This document shows positions 34,725-43,269 of a stretch of 64,000 nucleotides of DNA, one piece after another (the first letter of the stretch is position 1; each line of letters begins with the position of its first letter). The DNA is from an uncultured Bacteroidales bacterium (GTDB lineage: Bacteria > Bacteroidota > Bacteroidia > Bacteroidales > UBA932), in NCBI GenBank assembly GCA_934725575.1, contig CAKVCK010000016.1, positions 1 to 64,000 of the forward strand. Direction: 5' to 3'. A program made the position numbers and the translations under genes. The notes under the pieces were generated by a model that saw nothing but the letters and a program-made list of their open reading frames with translations, was not told the origin of the DNA and ran no database searches.

Positions 34725-36521
34725 TTATTGATTGAAGAATGTGGCAAGATCAAGATCCTGACTGATCTCGCTGCGTTCCGGAATCTCGAACAGGTCACTG
34801 TCCTTGGTCATCAGGAACTTGACCTTCTCCGGTTGCTTGTGCGCAAGCAGGTTGCCGGTGTCCACAATTCCGTTCCGGTTAAGGTCCTCTGTAATCCTTA
34901 TGGAATACTTGCCCTTTTTCAAATACGGGAACAAAAGCGCTGAGTCATTGTCAACTATATAATTGCGCAGAACAGAGCTTCTCCTCTCGTCCAGAAGGTC
35001 CACGATGTACCTATTCCCATTCACTCCTGTAAGGTTCAAGGTGAAAGAGCTCAGCTCGTCATCCTTCGGCAGAGCCACCTTGACCTCGGTGCTGTCGTTC
35101 CAGAAACCGTTTATGTCCTTGAACGTCCTCTGGGGAACCTTGAAAACATATTCATAGCCGGATTGGATCTTGACCTGCGGGACAATGTCATATTTCCTTA
35201 GGTTCAGGGAATCCCTTGTGATTGTGAATTTCTCGGCCTGCTCCTTCTGCTTAGGATTTATTGACTTGAATATCAACGAGTCGAAGCTGCCAAGAATAGG
35301 AGGAAAGTCAAATGTCAGCGAGATGCCGTACTGTTCAAAGGTCTCCGGCTCGGCCTTCAGGGTCAAGGCGCAGATTGTGTCCTTGTGCTCGATCTTTTTC
35401 CTGGCCGAACGGGATTTCGGCTTCTTCTCATCGACCAGACTGACTTTTTCGGTCACCGGCTGCAAAGTTCCCAAAGTATCTGTCTTCCAGTATTTGACGC
35501 ACAGATGTAGCGAATCAGGCATTGCCCTCTGGTCATTCAGCCACAGAAGAAGACTGTCTTTCTCGATGTTGAACTCAGTGATCACCTTGCTGGCCGGATA
35601 ACCCTGGAACCACAATGAATCAATCCTGGCTCCCGGCGCCATAAAGGTGACGTATGCCGCCCTGTCCGCTGTCCTTGCCTTGTTCATCAAGAGCTGCTTT
35701 GATGGCTTTTCCCTGAACACATTCAGTTTGATCTCTGATTTTCTGGCCTGACAGGCGGTCGTGTCCTTCATATCGTATTTCATAAGTTCCGGCACCGAGT
35801 CATTCACGACGTTGACCGGACGGAAAAGCGTGTCAAGAAAGGCTATCCTGTCCTCGTCCGGATCATAGATGTTGTTCCCGTTGCCGTCCACCACGGCATA
35901 TACCCGGAAAAGGGTGTCCTGAATATTCCTGAGCGCGAAGTAGCCCCAGTCATCGGTCTTGACGGCGGCGACAGGCCTTTGAAGGAACACCGCCGAGTCT
36001 CGGTGGTCCTTGTAAAGCATCACGGTCGCTCCTTTTAGCGGCATAAGCGTGTTGCAGTCCTGCACCGTACCTGTGATGTACATCGAGTCGATCTCGGTTC
36101 CCGTAGAGAATACTGTCGTGAATCCCGGGAACATATTTCCTTCGTTGTTGTCGGCTATGGCACCGGTCAAGTCGAGGGTGTAGGTAGTGTTCGGGAGCAG
36201 GTCCTCCTCAAAATAAACAACCACGCTCTTGCCCTTTATCTTGTATTTCGGACTTTTTTGCTGAGGAGGGGAGAGAAAAATGCCCTTAGGGTCCTTGACA
36301 ACGACATATTCATTGAAAGTGAACACCACTTTGGTGCCGTGCACCGGCACTGAGACGGAGCCGACAGCCGGTGTCACCCTCCTGACCACAGGGGGAATGG
36401 TGTCCTTGAGGCCTCCGGTCGGTGCCTGTGTCGTGTTGGCGCAGGATGGCTGGAACACGGACAGAACCAGCAGCGCGGCCGCCGGAACAAGTGGAAAAAA
36501 CCTTGTGAGAAAATTTTTCAT
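34725..36521 (-). CDS. Ig-like (Big_5) lipoprotein
   Basis: 598 aa. Lipoprotein signal with the modified Cys at residue 27 (FQPSC). Residues ~40-145 match a Big_5/SbsA Ig-like domain (PPVVRRVTPAVGSVSVPVHGTKVVFTFNEYV ... TTYTLDLTGAIADNNEG). Residues ~150-230 look like a carboxypeptidase-regulatory beta-sandwich (ITGTVQDCNTLMPLKGATVMLYKD). The rest is beta-rich and not assigned. Such proteins are widespread in Bacteroidota next to envelope genes, without defined function. Located between spoT and the barrel gene. Confidence 0.8.
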   Translation of the reverse strand: MKNFLTRFFPLVPAAALLVLSVFQPSCANTTQAPTGGLKDTIPPVVRRVTPAVGSVSVPVHGTKVVFTFNEYVVVKDPKGIFLSPPQQKSPKYKIKGKSVVVYFEEDLLPNTTYTLDLTGAIADNNEGNMFPGFTTVFSTGTEIDSMYITGTVQDCNTLMPLKGATVMLYKDHRDSAVFLQRPVAAVKTDDWGYFALRNIQDTLFRVYAVVDGNGNNIYDPDEDRIAFLDTLFRPVNVVNDSVPELMKYDMKDTTACQARKSEIKLNVFREKPSKQLLMNKARTADRAAYVTFMAPGARIDSLWFQGYPASKVITEFNIEKDSLLLWLNDQRAMPDSLHLCVKYWKTDTLGTLQPVTEKVSLVDEKKPKSRSARKKIEHKDTICALTLKAEPETFEQYGISLTFDFPPILGSFDSLIFKSINPKQKEQAEKFTITRDSLNLRKYDIVPQVKIQSGYEYVFKVPQRTFKDINGFWNDSTEVKVALPKDDELSSFTLNLTGVNGNRYIVDLLDERRSSVLRNYIVDNDSALLFPYLKKGKYSIRITEDLNRNGIVDTGNLLAHKQPEKVKFLMTKDSDLFEIPERSEISQDLDLATFFNQ

Positions 36522-36550
36522 CGCGGATCGTGTATATTCAAAAATCAGGC

Positions 36551-38770
36551 TCAGATTTCGGTTCTGACCACACTTTTTATACCATCAATTGAATTCAGCT
36601 TGCGGATCATCCTTTCCAAAGCGTCCCTGTCGTGGACATAGAGATCGATGTATCCGGAGAATATGCCTCCATCGGTGCTGAGATAGACCTTGCGCATATT
36701 CACGCCCATCACAAGGGATATGTAACGGGAGATCTCGTTCAGCAGACCGACCCTGTCCAACCCTTTTATTGACAGGCGTACCGGGAAGGACTGCGCCTCG
36801 TCATCGTCCCACTGAGGCACTACGACCCAGTCTCCGTGCTTGGAGGCTATGCTGTCAGCTACTGGGCAGGATTTCTTGTGAACGGTGACGGTTCCGTCAG
36901 GTGATTTGATTCCGATGACAGGATCGCCAGGTATCGGACGGCAACAGGATGCGATGACATAGTCATTCTTTCCCTTCTTCGGAGCTTCCTTCTTCCTGCC
37001 GAACCACCATTGGAACCACGAATGACTCTTGTCAGCCTTACCTGAGGCCAAGACTTCGGAAAGGTCGCCAAGCTTGATGATTCCTATTCCGATACGGAAA
37101 AACATTTCCTCGGAATTGCCGCCTGGAATGGAGAAATGCTCCAATAATATTCCTATGGAATCATTGTTCATTCTATATCCCAGTGACTCAAGCTGCTCGG
37201 AAAGCATCTTCTTTCCCAATTCGGCGATCTCTTTCTTACGCCCCTTGAAATAATCAATGACGATATTCCGGGCGTGCCTTGTCACAAGGAACTGGAGCCA
37301 CTCGCGCTTCGGCTGCTCGACCTCGGCGGTTATGATCTCTACCTGATCCCCGCTTTTAAGAATATGCGAAAGCGGAACCAGTTTCATATTCACCTTGGCG
37401 GCTATGGCCTTGTTGCCGATCTCGGTGTGTATGCTGTAGGCGAAGTCGAGGACCGTGGCTCCCTTAAGGATGGATTTCTGGTCGCCCTTAGGCGTGAAAA
37501 CGGTTATCTCGCTGCTGGTCAGATCATTGTGTATGATATCCAAAAGTTCCAAAGCGTTCACGTCCGGATTGACAAGAATCTCCTTCACCTTGGCCAGCCA
37601 CTTGTCCATCTCGCTGTCGTTCTCGCTGATGTAGCCCTCCTGCTTGTAGGTCCAATGGGCGGCGATGCCCTTCTCGGCGATGTCATCCATTCGCTTTGAG
37701 CGGATCTGGACCTCTATCCATATTCCCGTGTCACTCATCAGAGTGCAGTGAAGCGCCTCATAGCCATTGCTTTTCGGATGCTTCACCCAATCGCGGACAC
37801 GGTCCGGCTTGTAGCGGTATATTCCTGTGATTATTGAGAATATATGATAGCACTGGTCGCGCTCGCTCTCCTTGGCGTCTGCCGGCGGTGTGAAGACAAT
37901 CCTCAGAGCATAAAGGTCATAGACTTGGTCAAAGGTGATGTTCTTGGTCTGCATCTTGTGCCAGACCGAATATGGAGTCTTGACCCTTTTGCGTATCTCG
38001 AAATTGAATCCGGCTTTTTTCAAGGCCTCGTCTATCGGAGTTATGAAGTCGTCTATCTGCTTGCCTCTGCCGCTAAGGTTGGTGTTGATCAACCCGCTTA
38101 TCTCTTTGTAAGCGTCAGGCTCCTTGTACTTCAGCCAGATGTTCTCCATCTCCGACTTGATCTCATAAAGGCCAAGCCGATGAGCGAGCGGAATGAATAT
38201 GAACATCGTCTCGCTGAGGATCTTATCCCGCTTGTATTCAGGCATATACTCGATCGTCCTGCAATTATGGAGACGGTCGGCGAGCTTTATCAGAACGACC
38301 CGCACGTCATCATTCAATGTCAGCAGGATCCGTTTGAAGTTCTCCGCCTGAAGGCTCTTCGCATTGGCATCGCCCAGTTTCTTGCTGCGGTCCTCGTTGT
38401 CAAGCACGTTCTTGATCTTCGTCAAGCCGTCCACAAGACTTGCGATCTTGTCTCCGAAGAGCTTGCGGATGTCATCCACCGTATAGTCTGTGTCCTCCAC
38501 GACATCGTGGAGCAAGGCGGCCGCGATGGACTTGTACCCAAGCCCGATGTCGCTGACGACAATCTTGGCGACCTCGATCGGATGTATGATGTACGGTCCT
38601 CCGGAACGCCGGCGGACATTCTTATGGGCTTCATTCGCGAAATCGAACGCTTTCTGGACGACATCCAGCTCCTGCTGGTTCGCACAGCGTTTCTCCGCCG
38701 CGGCCTTCAGCTGGGCGTAACTCTGACGAATCAGTTCGTAGTCTTGTTCTGTGAATTGTGAGAAACTCAT
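36551..38770 (-). CDS. spoT: Bifunctional (p)ppGpp synthetase/hydrolase (Rsh/SpoT)
   Basis: 739 aa, standard Rsh layout: HD hydrolase (GGPYIIHPIEVAKIV ... AALLHDVVEDTDYTVDD, ~60-150), synthetase (RVKTPYSVWHKMQTK, DLYALRIVF, YKPDRVRDWVKHPKSNGYEALH, ~230-350), TGS (ITVFTPKGDQKSILKGATVLDFAYSIH), a helical/zinc-finger region (ASCCRPIPGDPVIGIKS) and a C-terminal ACT. The hydrolase HD pair and the synthetase core both look intact, so both activities are expected. It controls the stringent response. Overlaps yihY by 4 bases. Confidence 0.96.
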   Translation of the reverse strand: MSFSQFTEQDYELIRQSYAQLKAAAEKRCANQQELDVVQKAFDFANEAHKNVRRRSGGPYIIHPIEVAKIVVSDIGLGYKSIAAALLHDVVEDTDYTVDDIRKLFGDKIASLVDGLTKIKNVLDNEDRSKKLGDANAKSLQAENFKRILLTLNDDVRVVLIKLADRLHNCRTIEYMPEYKRDKILSETMFIFIPLAHRLGLYEIKSEMENIWLKYKEPDAYKEISGLINTNLSGRGKQIDDFITPIDEALKKAGFNFEIRKRVKTPYSVWHKMQTKNITFDQVYDLYALRIVFTPPADAKESERDQCYHIFSIITGIYRYKPDRVRDWVKHPKSNGYEALHCTLMSDTGIWIEVQIRSKRMDDIAEKGIAAHWTYKQEGYISENDSEMDKWLAKVKEILVNPDVNALELLDIIHNDLTSSEITVFTPKGDQKSILKGATVLDFAYSIHTEIGNKAIAAKVNMKLVPLSHILKSGDQVEIITAEVEQPKREWLQFLVTRHARNIVIDYFKGRKKEIAELGKKMLSEQLESLGYRMNNDSIGILLEHFSIPGGNSEEMFFRIGIGIIKLGDLSEVLASGKADKSHSWFQWWFGRKKEAPKKGKNDYVIASCCRPIPGDPVIGIKSPDGTVTVHKKSCPVADSIASKHGDWVVVPQWDDDEAQSFPVRLSIKGLDRVGLLNEISRYISLVMGVNMRKVYLSTDGGIFSGYIDLYVHDRDALERMIRKLNSIDGIKSVVRTEI

Positions 38771-39738
38771 ATTTCAACCAAATCTTTGTCACAATCCAAA
38801 CCTGCGGGAATGCCGTCGCCTTCCTCCAAAGTCTGGAAAGTGTATGAAAACTGTGCTCCGTACATTATTATAAGCCATCCGAACCTCATCCAAACCATAA
38901 AGAGGGGAATGGCGGCGATTGTTCCGTAAACAGCGTTGAGACGCATCACAAACACCTGGGTCTCAAGGTAAAGATATTGCAGCGCCGTGAACGCCACGCC
39001 AGCTATGACTGCGGCCTTGAAGGCATTGGAATATTTCACGTCCACGGCAGGAATATACTTGTACATAGCGGAGAATATCAAAGTGGCCACGACACCCGTG
39101 ATGACCCAGCCAAGGAAAGACTTTATCGAAGCAGTGACCCCGATCCAGTTTGGAATCAGATCCAGAACGTGCGAGTACACGATCGTTCCTGAATATAGGA
39201 TCAACACCACGAACGGGGTCAGGAACAGCAGGACGAGATCAAATCCGAAACTCTTTATGAACGGTCTTTTCCTGACTCTCCACACATTGTTGAAGACGGT
39301 CTCCACGCGCATCATCATCCAGATGACGAGCCAGACGAAAGTCAAGGCGCTGACAAGTCCGAAAATGTCGTTGGTGGCCGAAGAAAGGATTTTGTCGGCG
39401 GAATTGAGCACGGTGTCGATGATTCCTTGATTGACATTGGCCGAATAGAGAACCTCCTTCAGTTTGTCCGCGAGACCGAAACCGTTGGTGACAGCGAACG
39501 CGACAGCGATGAAAGGCACGAAAGCCATAGTGCAGAAATAGCTCAGAGCCACTGTCTGGAAACCTATGGCGTGGTCCGCGAAATCCTTGAATGTCTTTGT
39601 GACAATCCTGCTCAGGTTGACAAACCGTGCCTTGGCCTTGGACAACTCTGTCACCTCGATGTCCCAGATGTCCTCGCGAAAGAACTTCACCGTCCTCCGC
39701 AACCAACGCACAATGTTATTTATCAAAACCTTAAGCAT
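38767..39738 (-). CDS. YihY/BrkB-family inner-membrane protein
   Basis: 323 aa with six predicted transmembrane helices (e.g. ALSYFCTMAFVPFIAVAFAV, FGLVSALTFVWLVIWMMM, FGFDLVLLFLTPFVVLILYSG, LGWVITGVVATLIFSAMYKYIPA). The family pattern GFQTVALSYFCTMAFVPF and IPLFMVWMRFGWLIIMYGAQFSY is clear. Once misnamed ribonuclease BN; true function unknown, possibly transport. In an operon with ligA (10 bases upstream) and spoT. Confidence 0.9.
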   Translation of the reverse strand: MLKVLINNIVRWLRRTVKFFREDIWDIEVTELSKAKARFVNLSRIVTKTFKDFADHAIGFQTVALSYFCTMAFVPFIAVAFAVTNGFGLADKLKEVLYSANVNQGIIDTVLNSADKILSSATNDIFGLVSALTFVWLVIWMMMRVETVFNNVWRVRKRPFIKSFGFDLVLLFLTPFVVLILYSGTIVYSHVLDLIPNWIGVTASIKSFLGWVITGVVATLIFSAMYKYIPAVDVKYSNAFKAAVIAGVAFTALQYLYLETQVFVMRLNAVYGTIAAIPLFMVWMRFGWLIIMYGAQFSYTFQTLEEGDGIPAGLDCDKDLVEI

Positions 39739-39748
39739 TAATATTCAA

Positions 39749-41842
39749 TTAAAACATTCCCGAGAACAGGTCTGGTTCAACTTCCTTTGCGGCGGTGCCG
39801 CCGGCGGCCTGAGGAAGCATATTCCTGAACTCTTCCTCGCTGATGATTCTGACGCCAAGGTCACCGGCCTTTTTCATCTTCTCCGGGCCCGGCTTGCTTC
39901 CTGCCAGAAGGTATGAGGTCTTGCCGCTGACAGAGGAGCTGTTCTTCCCACCGTTAGCCTCGATAAGGCGCTTCATCTCGTCCCTTGAGACGCTGAAATT
40001 GCCGGAGATCACAATAGTCTTTCCGGCCAAAGCGTCTGACACGGCAGCCTTCGCTTCCATTGAGAACTGGATTCCGGCCGTTTTAAGCCTCTCAATGTCA
40101 GTAAGATGCTTGGAATTACGGAAATATTCAAAAACACTGTCCGCAATCACATCGCCGACATCCTGAACCTCAAGCAACTGTTCCTTTGTGGCGGTTGCGA
40201 TCGCGTCTATATTTCCGAAATGACGGGCGATCTCCTTTGCCGTGGTCTCTCCGACATAGCGGATCCCAAGGGCGAACAGTACGTGGTCGAAAGTCACTTT
40301 CCTTGATGCCTCAAGACTGCTAAGAAAGCGCGTGGCCGAGCGTTCCTTCCATCCGTCCAGCAAGAGCAACTGCCCTTTGGTCAATGAATAGAAGTCCGCC
40401 GGAGTCCTGACAAGCCCGAGGTTGTACATCTGCTCGATCGTCGCGTCTCCCGCAAGCACATTCATCGCCTTGCGGCTGAGGAAGTGAACCAGTTTGCCCT
40501 TTATCTGGGTAGGGCAGCCGTCAATGTTCGGGCAGAACCACTTGGCCTCGTCATCTTCCTTAACCAACGCCGTCCCGCAGTCCGGGCAAACCTCCGGGAA
40601 CACTGGTCTGACAGCGTCCGAAGGCCTGAGCGAGAGATCGACATCTATGATCTTAGGGATGATCTCACCTCCTTTGATGACTGTCACCGTGTCGCCGACA
40701 CGGATGTCCATCTGCGAGATAAAGTCCTGATTGTTAAGGGTTGCCCTCTTCACGACCGTGCCGGCCAACTGGACCGGTGCCAGATTAGCGACCGGAGTCA
40801 CAGCTCCCGTGCGGCCGACCTGATAGGTGATGGAGAGCAGTTTCGTGTGCGCCTCCTCCGCCTGAAACTTGAACGCCACCGCCCAGCGCGGCGACTTGGC
40901 GGTGTAGCCAAGCGCACTTTGGTAAGCCAACTCATTGATTTTAATCACGATTCCATCCGTGGCGTACGGCAGGAACTTCCTTTCGGTGTCCCAATAATGG
41001 ATATATTCCTCAATCTCGTCTATTCCGTGGACGATCTTCCTCTTGTCGGAAACCGGCAGTCCCCACGATGCCGCCGCATTCAGCGCGTCATTATGCGTCG
41101 CGAACGAAACGCTCTGGCTTGGAATATGATAGAGCGTGCACATCAGCCCTCTCCTCGCGACCTCGGACGGGTCAAGCAGTTTCAACGAACCAGAGGCCGC
41201 GTTCCTCGGATTGGCGAAAGGCGGATCCTCATTGTCCTCGCGCTCCTTGTTCAGTCGGTCAAATGAATCGTACGGCATCAGCACCTCGCCCCTGATCTCA
41301 AACTCCTCCGGCCAGCCGGTACCTTTCAATTTTTCGGGAATATTACTGATTTTAAGAGCGTTGGCCGTCACGTCATCCCCGACCACACCGTCACCTCTGG
41401 TCAAAGCCCTGAACAGTTTCCCGTTCCGGTAGGTCAGGCAGATAGCCGTGCCGTCAAACTTCAGCTCGCAGGAATATGTGAACTTCACCTCTCCGAGATC
41501 CTTTTCGGCCCGGCGCACGAAATCCTCTATCTCACCGATGTTGTACGTGTTGCCGAGGGAGAGCATCGGGTACTTGTGCGGGTACTGGGCGAATTCCTTG
41601 CGGACGGCAGGCTCGGCGTTCGTCCCCATACTTTGGTCAAGGTCGCTGCCGACCTTCTGGGTAGGGGAGTCAGGAGTGAGGAGGTCAGGATATTCCTTCT
41701 CCAGATCCTCCAGCTCGCGCATCAGGTGGTCATATTCAAAATCGCTCATCGTCGGAGCGTTGTCCACATAGTACCGCCTGCTGTTCTCCCTGAGGATGTT
41801 CCGGAGTTCCTCGACACGTATTTTGGCCTGCTCGTGATCCAT
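39749..41842 (-). CDS. ligA: NAD-dependent DNA ligase
   Basis: 697 aa from MDHEQAKIRVEELR; the frame extends to 41911 but that part overlaps the promoter. Order: Ia domain (YYVDNAPTMSDFEYDHLMREL), adenylation domain with catalytic Lys128 in CELKFDG, OB fold (KRATLNNQDFISQMDIRVGDTVTVIKGGEIIP), Cys4 zinc finger (CPDCGTAL ... WFCPNIDGCPTQ), HhH domain, C-terminal BRCT (LAGKTIVISGNFSVSRDEMKRLIEANGGKNSSSVS). Seals nicks in replication and repair. First gene of the operon running to ispG. Confidence 0.97.
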   Translation of the reverse strand: MDHEQAKIRVEELRNILRENSRRYYVDNAPTMSDFEYDHLMRELEDLEKEYPDLLTPDSPTQKVGSDLDQSMGTNAEPAVRKEFAQYPHKYPMLSLGNTYNIGEIEDFVRRAEKDLGEVKFTYSCELKFDGTAICLTYRNGKLFRALTRGDGVVGDDVTANALKISNIPEKLKGTGWPEEFEIRGEVLMPYDSFDRLNKEREDNEDPPFANPRNAASGSLKLLDPSEVARRGLMCTLYHIPSQSVSFATHNDALNAAASWGLPVSDKRKIVHGIDEIEEYIHYWDTERKFLPYATDGIVIKINELAYQSALGYTAKSPRWAVAFKFQAEEAHTKLLSITYQVGRTGAVTPVANLAPVQLAGTVVKRATLNNQDFISQMDIRVGDTVTVIKGGEIIPKIIDVDLSLRPSDAVRPVFPEVCPDCGTALVKEDDEAKWFCPNIDGCPTQIKGKLVHFLSRKAMNVLAGDATIEQMYNLGLVRTPADFYSLTKGQLLLLDGWKERSATRFLSSLEASRKVTFDHVLFALGIRYVGETTAKEIARHFGNIDAIATATKEQLLEVQDVGDVIADSVFEYFRNSKHLTDIERLKTAGIQFSMEAKAAVSDALAGKTIVISGNFSVSRDEMKRLIEANGGKNSSSVSGKTSYLLAGSKPGPEKMKKAGDLGVRIISEEEFRNMLPQAAGGTAAKEVEPDLFSGMF

Positions 41843-41868
41843 ATCAGCAAAGTTCTTTGTAAAGAATA

Positions 41869-41876
41869 CAAATTTA
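41869..41876 (-). promoter_or_regulatory. ligA promoter (-7 box TAAATTTG)
   Basis: TAAATTTG on the minus strand, 26 bases before the ligA ATG, with a TTTTG about 23 bases further upstream. Confidence 0.5.
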
Positions 41877-41944
41877 ACGAAAATTGTCGGCTTTCCGTTC
41901 AAAAGAATCAAGAAGTTGGCCGAAATTTCACCTTGAACTACTTT

Positions 41945-41975
41945 TTTGAAAAGTTAAAACTGTTTCTTAAATTTG
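41945..41975 (+). promoter_or_regulatory. pfk promoter, near-perfect Bacteroidota consensus
   Basis: TTTG (41945-41948), exactly 19 bases, then TAAATTTG (41968-41975). This is the best-matching promoter of the window and precedes one of its most codon-biased genes. Confidence 0.75.
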
Positions 41976-42017
41976 TGCCCGGTTTTACGAACATACAAAT
42001 TTCTAAATCATTCGTAT

Positions 42018-43247
42018 ATGAAAGATTCAATCATCATTCTGTGCGGCGGCGGCCCGGCACCGGGAATGAACACCGTCGTGTTCTCAGTCGCCAAGACTTT
42101 CCTTTCAAACGGTTACAGGGTCATCGGACTTCACGAAGGCTACACCGGACTCTTCCGTAAGGAGGCCCGCACCGAAGACATCGATTTCTTCAAGGCTGAC
42201 GCTTACTTCAACAGAGGTGGTTCCTACCTCCAGATGAGCCGTTTCAAGCCGACCAACGAGGATTTCGAGCGGAATTTCAACCTTGCCCTCTTCCAGGACA
42301 ACAATGTGAAGCTTCTCGTGACCGTAGGCGGTGACGACACAGCCTCCACAGCCAACAGGATCGCCAAGTTCCTTGAGGCCAAGAACTATCCGATCCACAA
42401 CATCCACGTCCCTAAGACGATCGATGACGACCTTCCATTGCCTCACAACGCCCCTACCTTCGGATTCAACTCCGCCAAGGACGAGGGAGCGCACATCGCC
42501 CGCACCGTTTACGAGGATGCCCGCACATCAGGCAACTGGCTTCTCATCTCAGCGATGGGACGCAGCGCAGGCCACCTTGCCCTCGGAATCGGCGAGGCCA
42601 CACACTGCCCTATGACCATCATCCCAGAGATGTTCAACAACACCACGATCACCGTTGACAAGATCATCAAGCTCACCCTCTCAGCGATTATCAAGAGAAA
42701 GATTCTCGGCATCCCTTACGGAACTGTCGTTGTGGCTGAGGGTGTGTTCCACGATCTTGAGCCAGAGGACATCAAGGCCACCGGCGTTCATATGACCTAT
42801 GACGAGCACGGCCACCCTGAGCTTGGCAAGATCTCCAAGGCTGTCCTCTTCAACGACATCCTTGAGAAGGAGTTCAAGAAGATCGGCATGAAGGTGAAGA
42901 CCCGTCCGGTAGAGATCGGTTACGATGTCCGCTGCCAGGATCCTGTGGCTTACGACCTTTCTTACTGCACAGAACTCGCACTCGGAGTCTATGAGCTCTT
43001 CTCTAAGGGCGAGACCGGATGCATGGTCTATGTTGACGAGAACGGCAACGCACAGCCTCTTTACCTTAAGGATCTCCAGAACGCAGAGGGCAAGATCCCT
43101 CCTCGCCGCGTTGACATTGATGGCGGAATCGCCCGCAACTACTACGGACACATCTGCCACTACATCACTCCTGCTGACTACGAGGCCGCCAAGACTTACG
43201 TCGCAAACCCTGAGGAGTACGACTTCAAGAAGATCCTTAACTGGTAA
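42018..43247 (+). CDS. pfkA: 6-phosphofructokinase, probably pyrophosphate-dependent
   Basis: 409 aa from MKDSIIILCGGGPAPGMN. Phosphate-binding GGG at 10-12, GGDDT at 104-108 and PKTIDDD at 132-138 (catalytic Asp), then MGRSAGHLAL. ATP-dependent enzymes usually have GGDGS here; the Asp in GGDD blocks ATP and marks PPi-dependent enzymes in this superfamily, so PPi is the likely phosphoryl donor. Substrate choice (fructose-6-P) is by family. Codon use is strongly biased, suggesting high expression. Alternative name: PPi-fructose-6-phosphate phosphotransferase. Confidence 0.9.
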   Translation: MKDSIIILCGGGPAPGMNTVVFSVAKTFLSNGYRVIGLHEGYTGLFRKEARTEDIDFFKADAYFNRGGSYLQMSRFKPTNEDFERNFNLALFQDNNVKLLVTVGGDDTASTANRIAKFLEAKNYPIHNIHVPKTIDDDLPLPHNAPTFGFNSAKDEGAHIARTVYEDARTSGNWLLISAMGRSAGHLALGIGEATHCPMTIIPEMFNNTTITVDKIIKLTLSAIIKRKILGIPYGTVVVAEGVFHDLEPEDIKATGVHMTYDEHGHPELGKISKAVLFNDILEKEFKKIGMKVKTRPVEIGYDVRCQDPVAYDLSYCTELALGVYELFSKGETGCMVYVDENGNAQPLYLKDLQNAEGKIPPRRVDIDGGIARNYYGHICHYITPADYEAAKTYVANPEEYDFKKILNW

Positions 43248-43269
43248 GCGATGAATATGTGAGGTTCAG

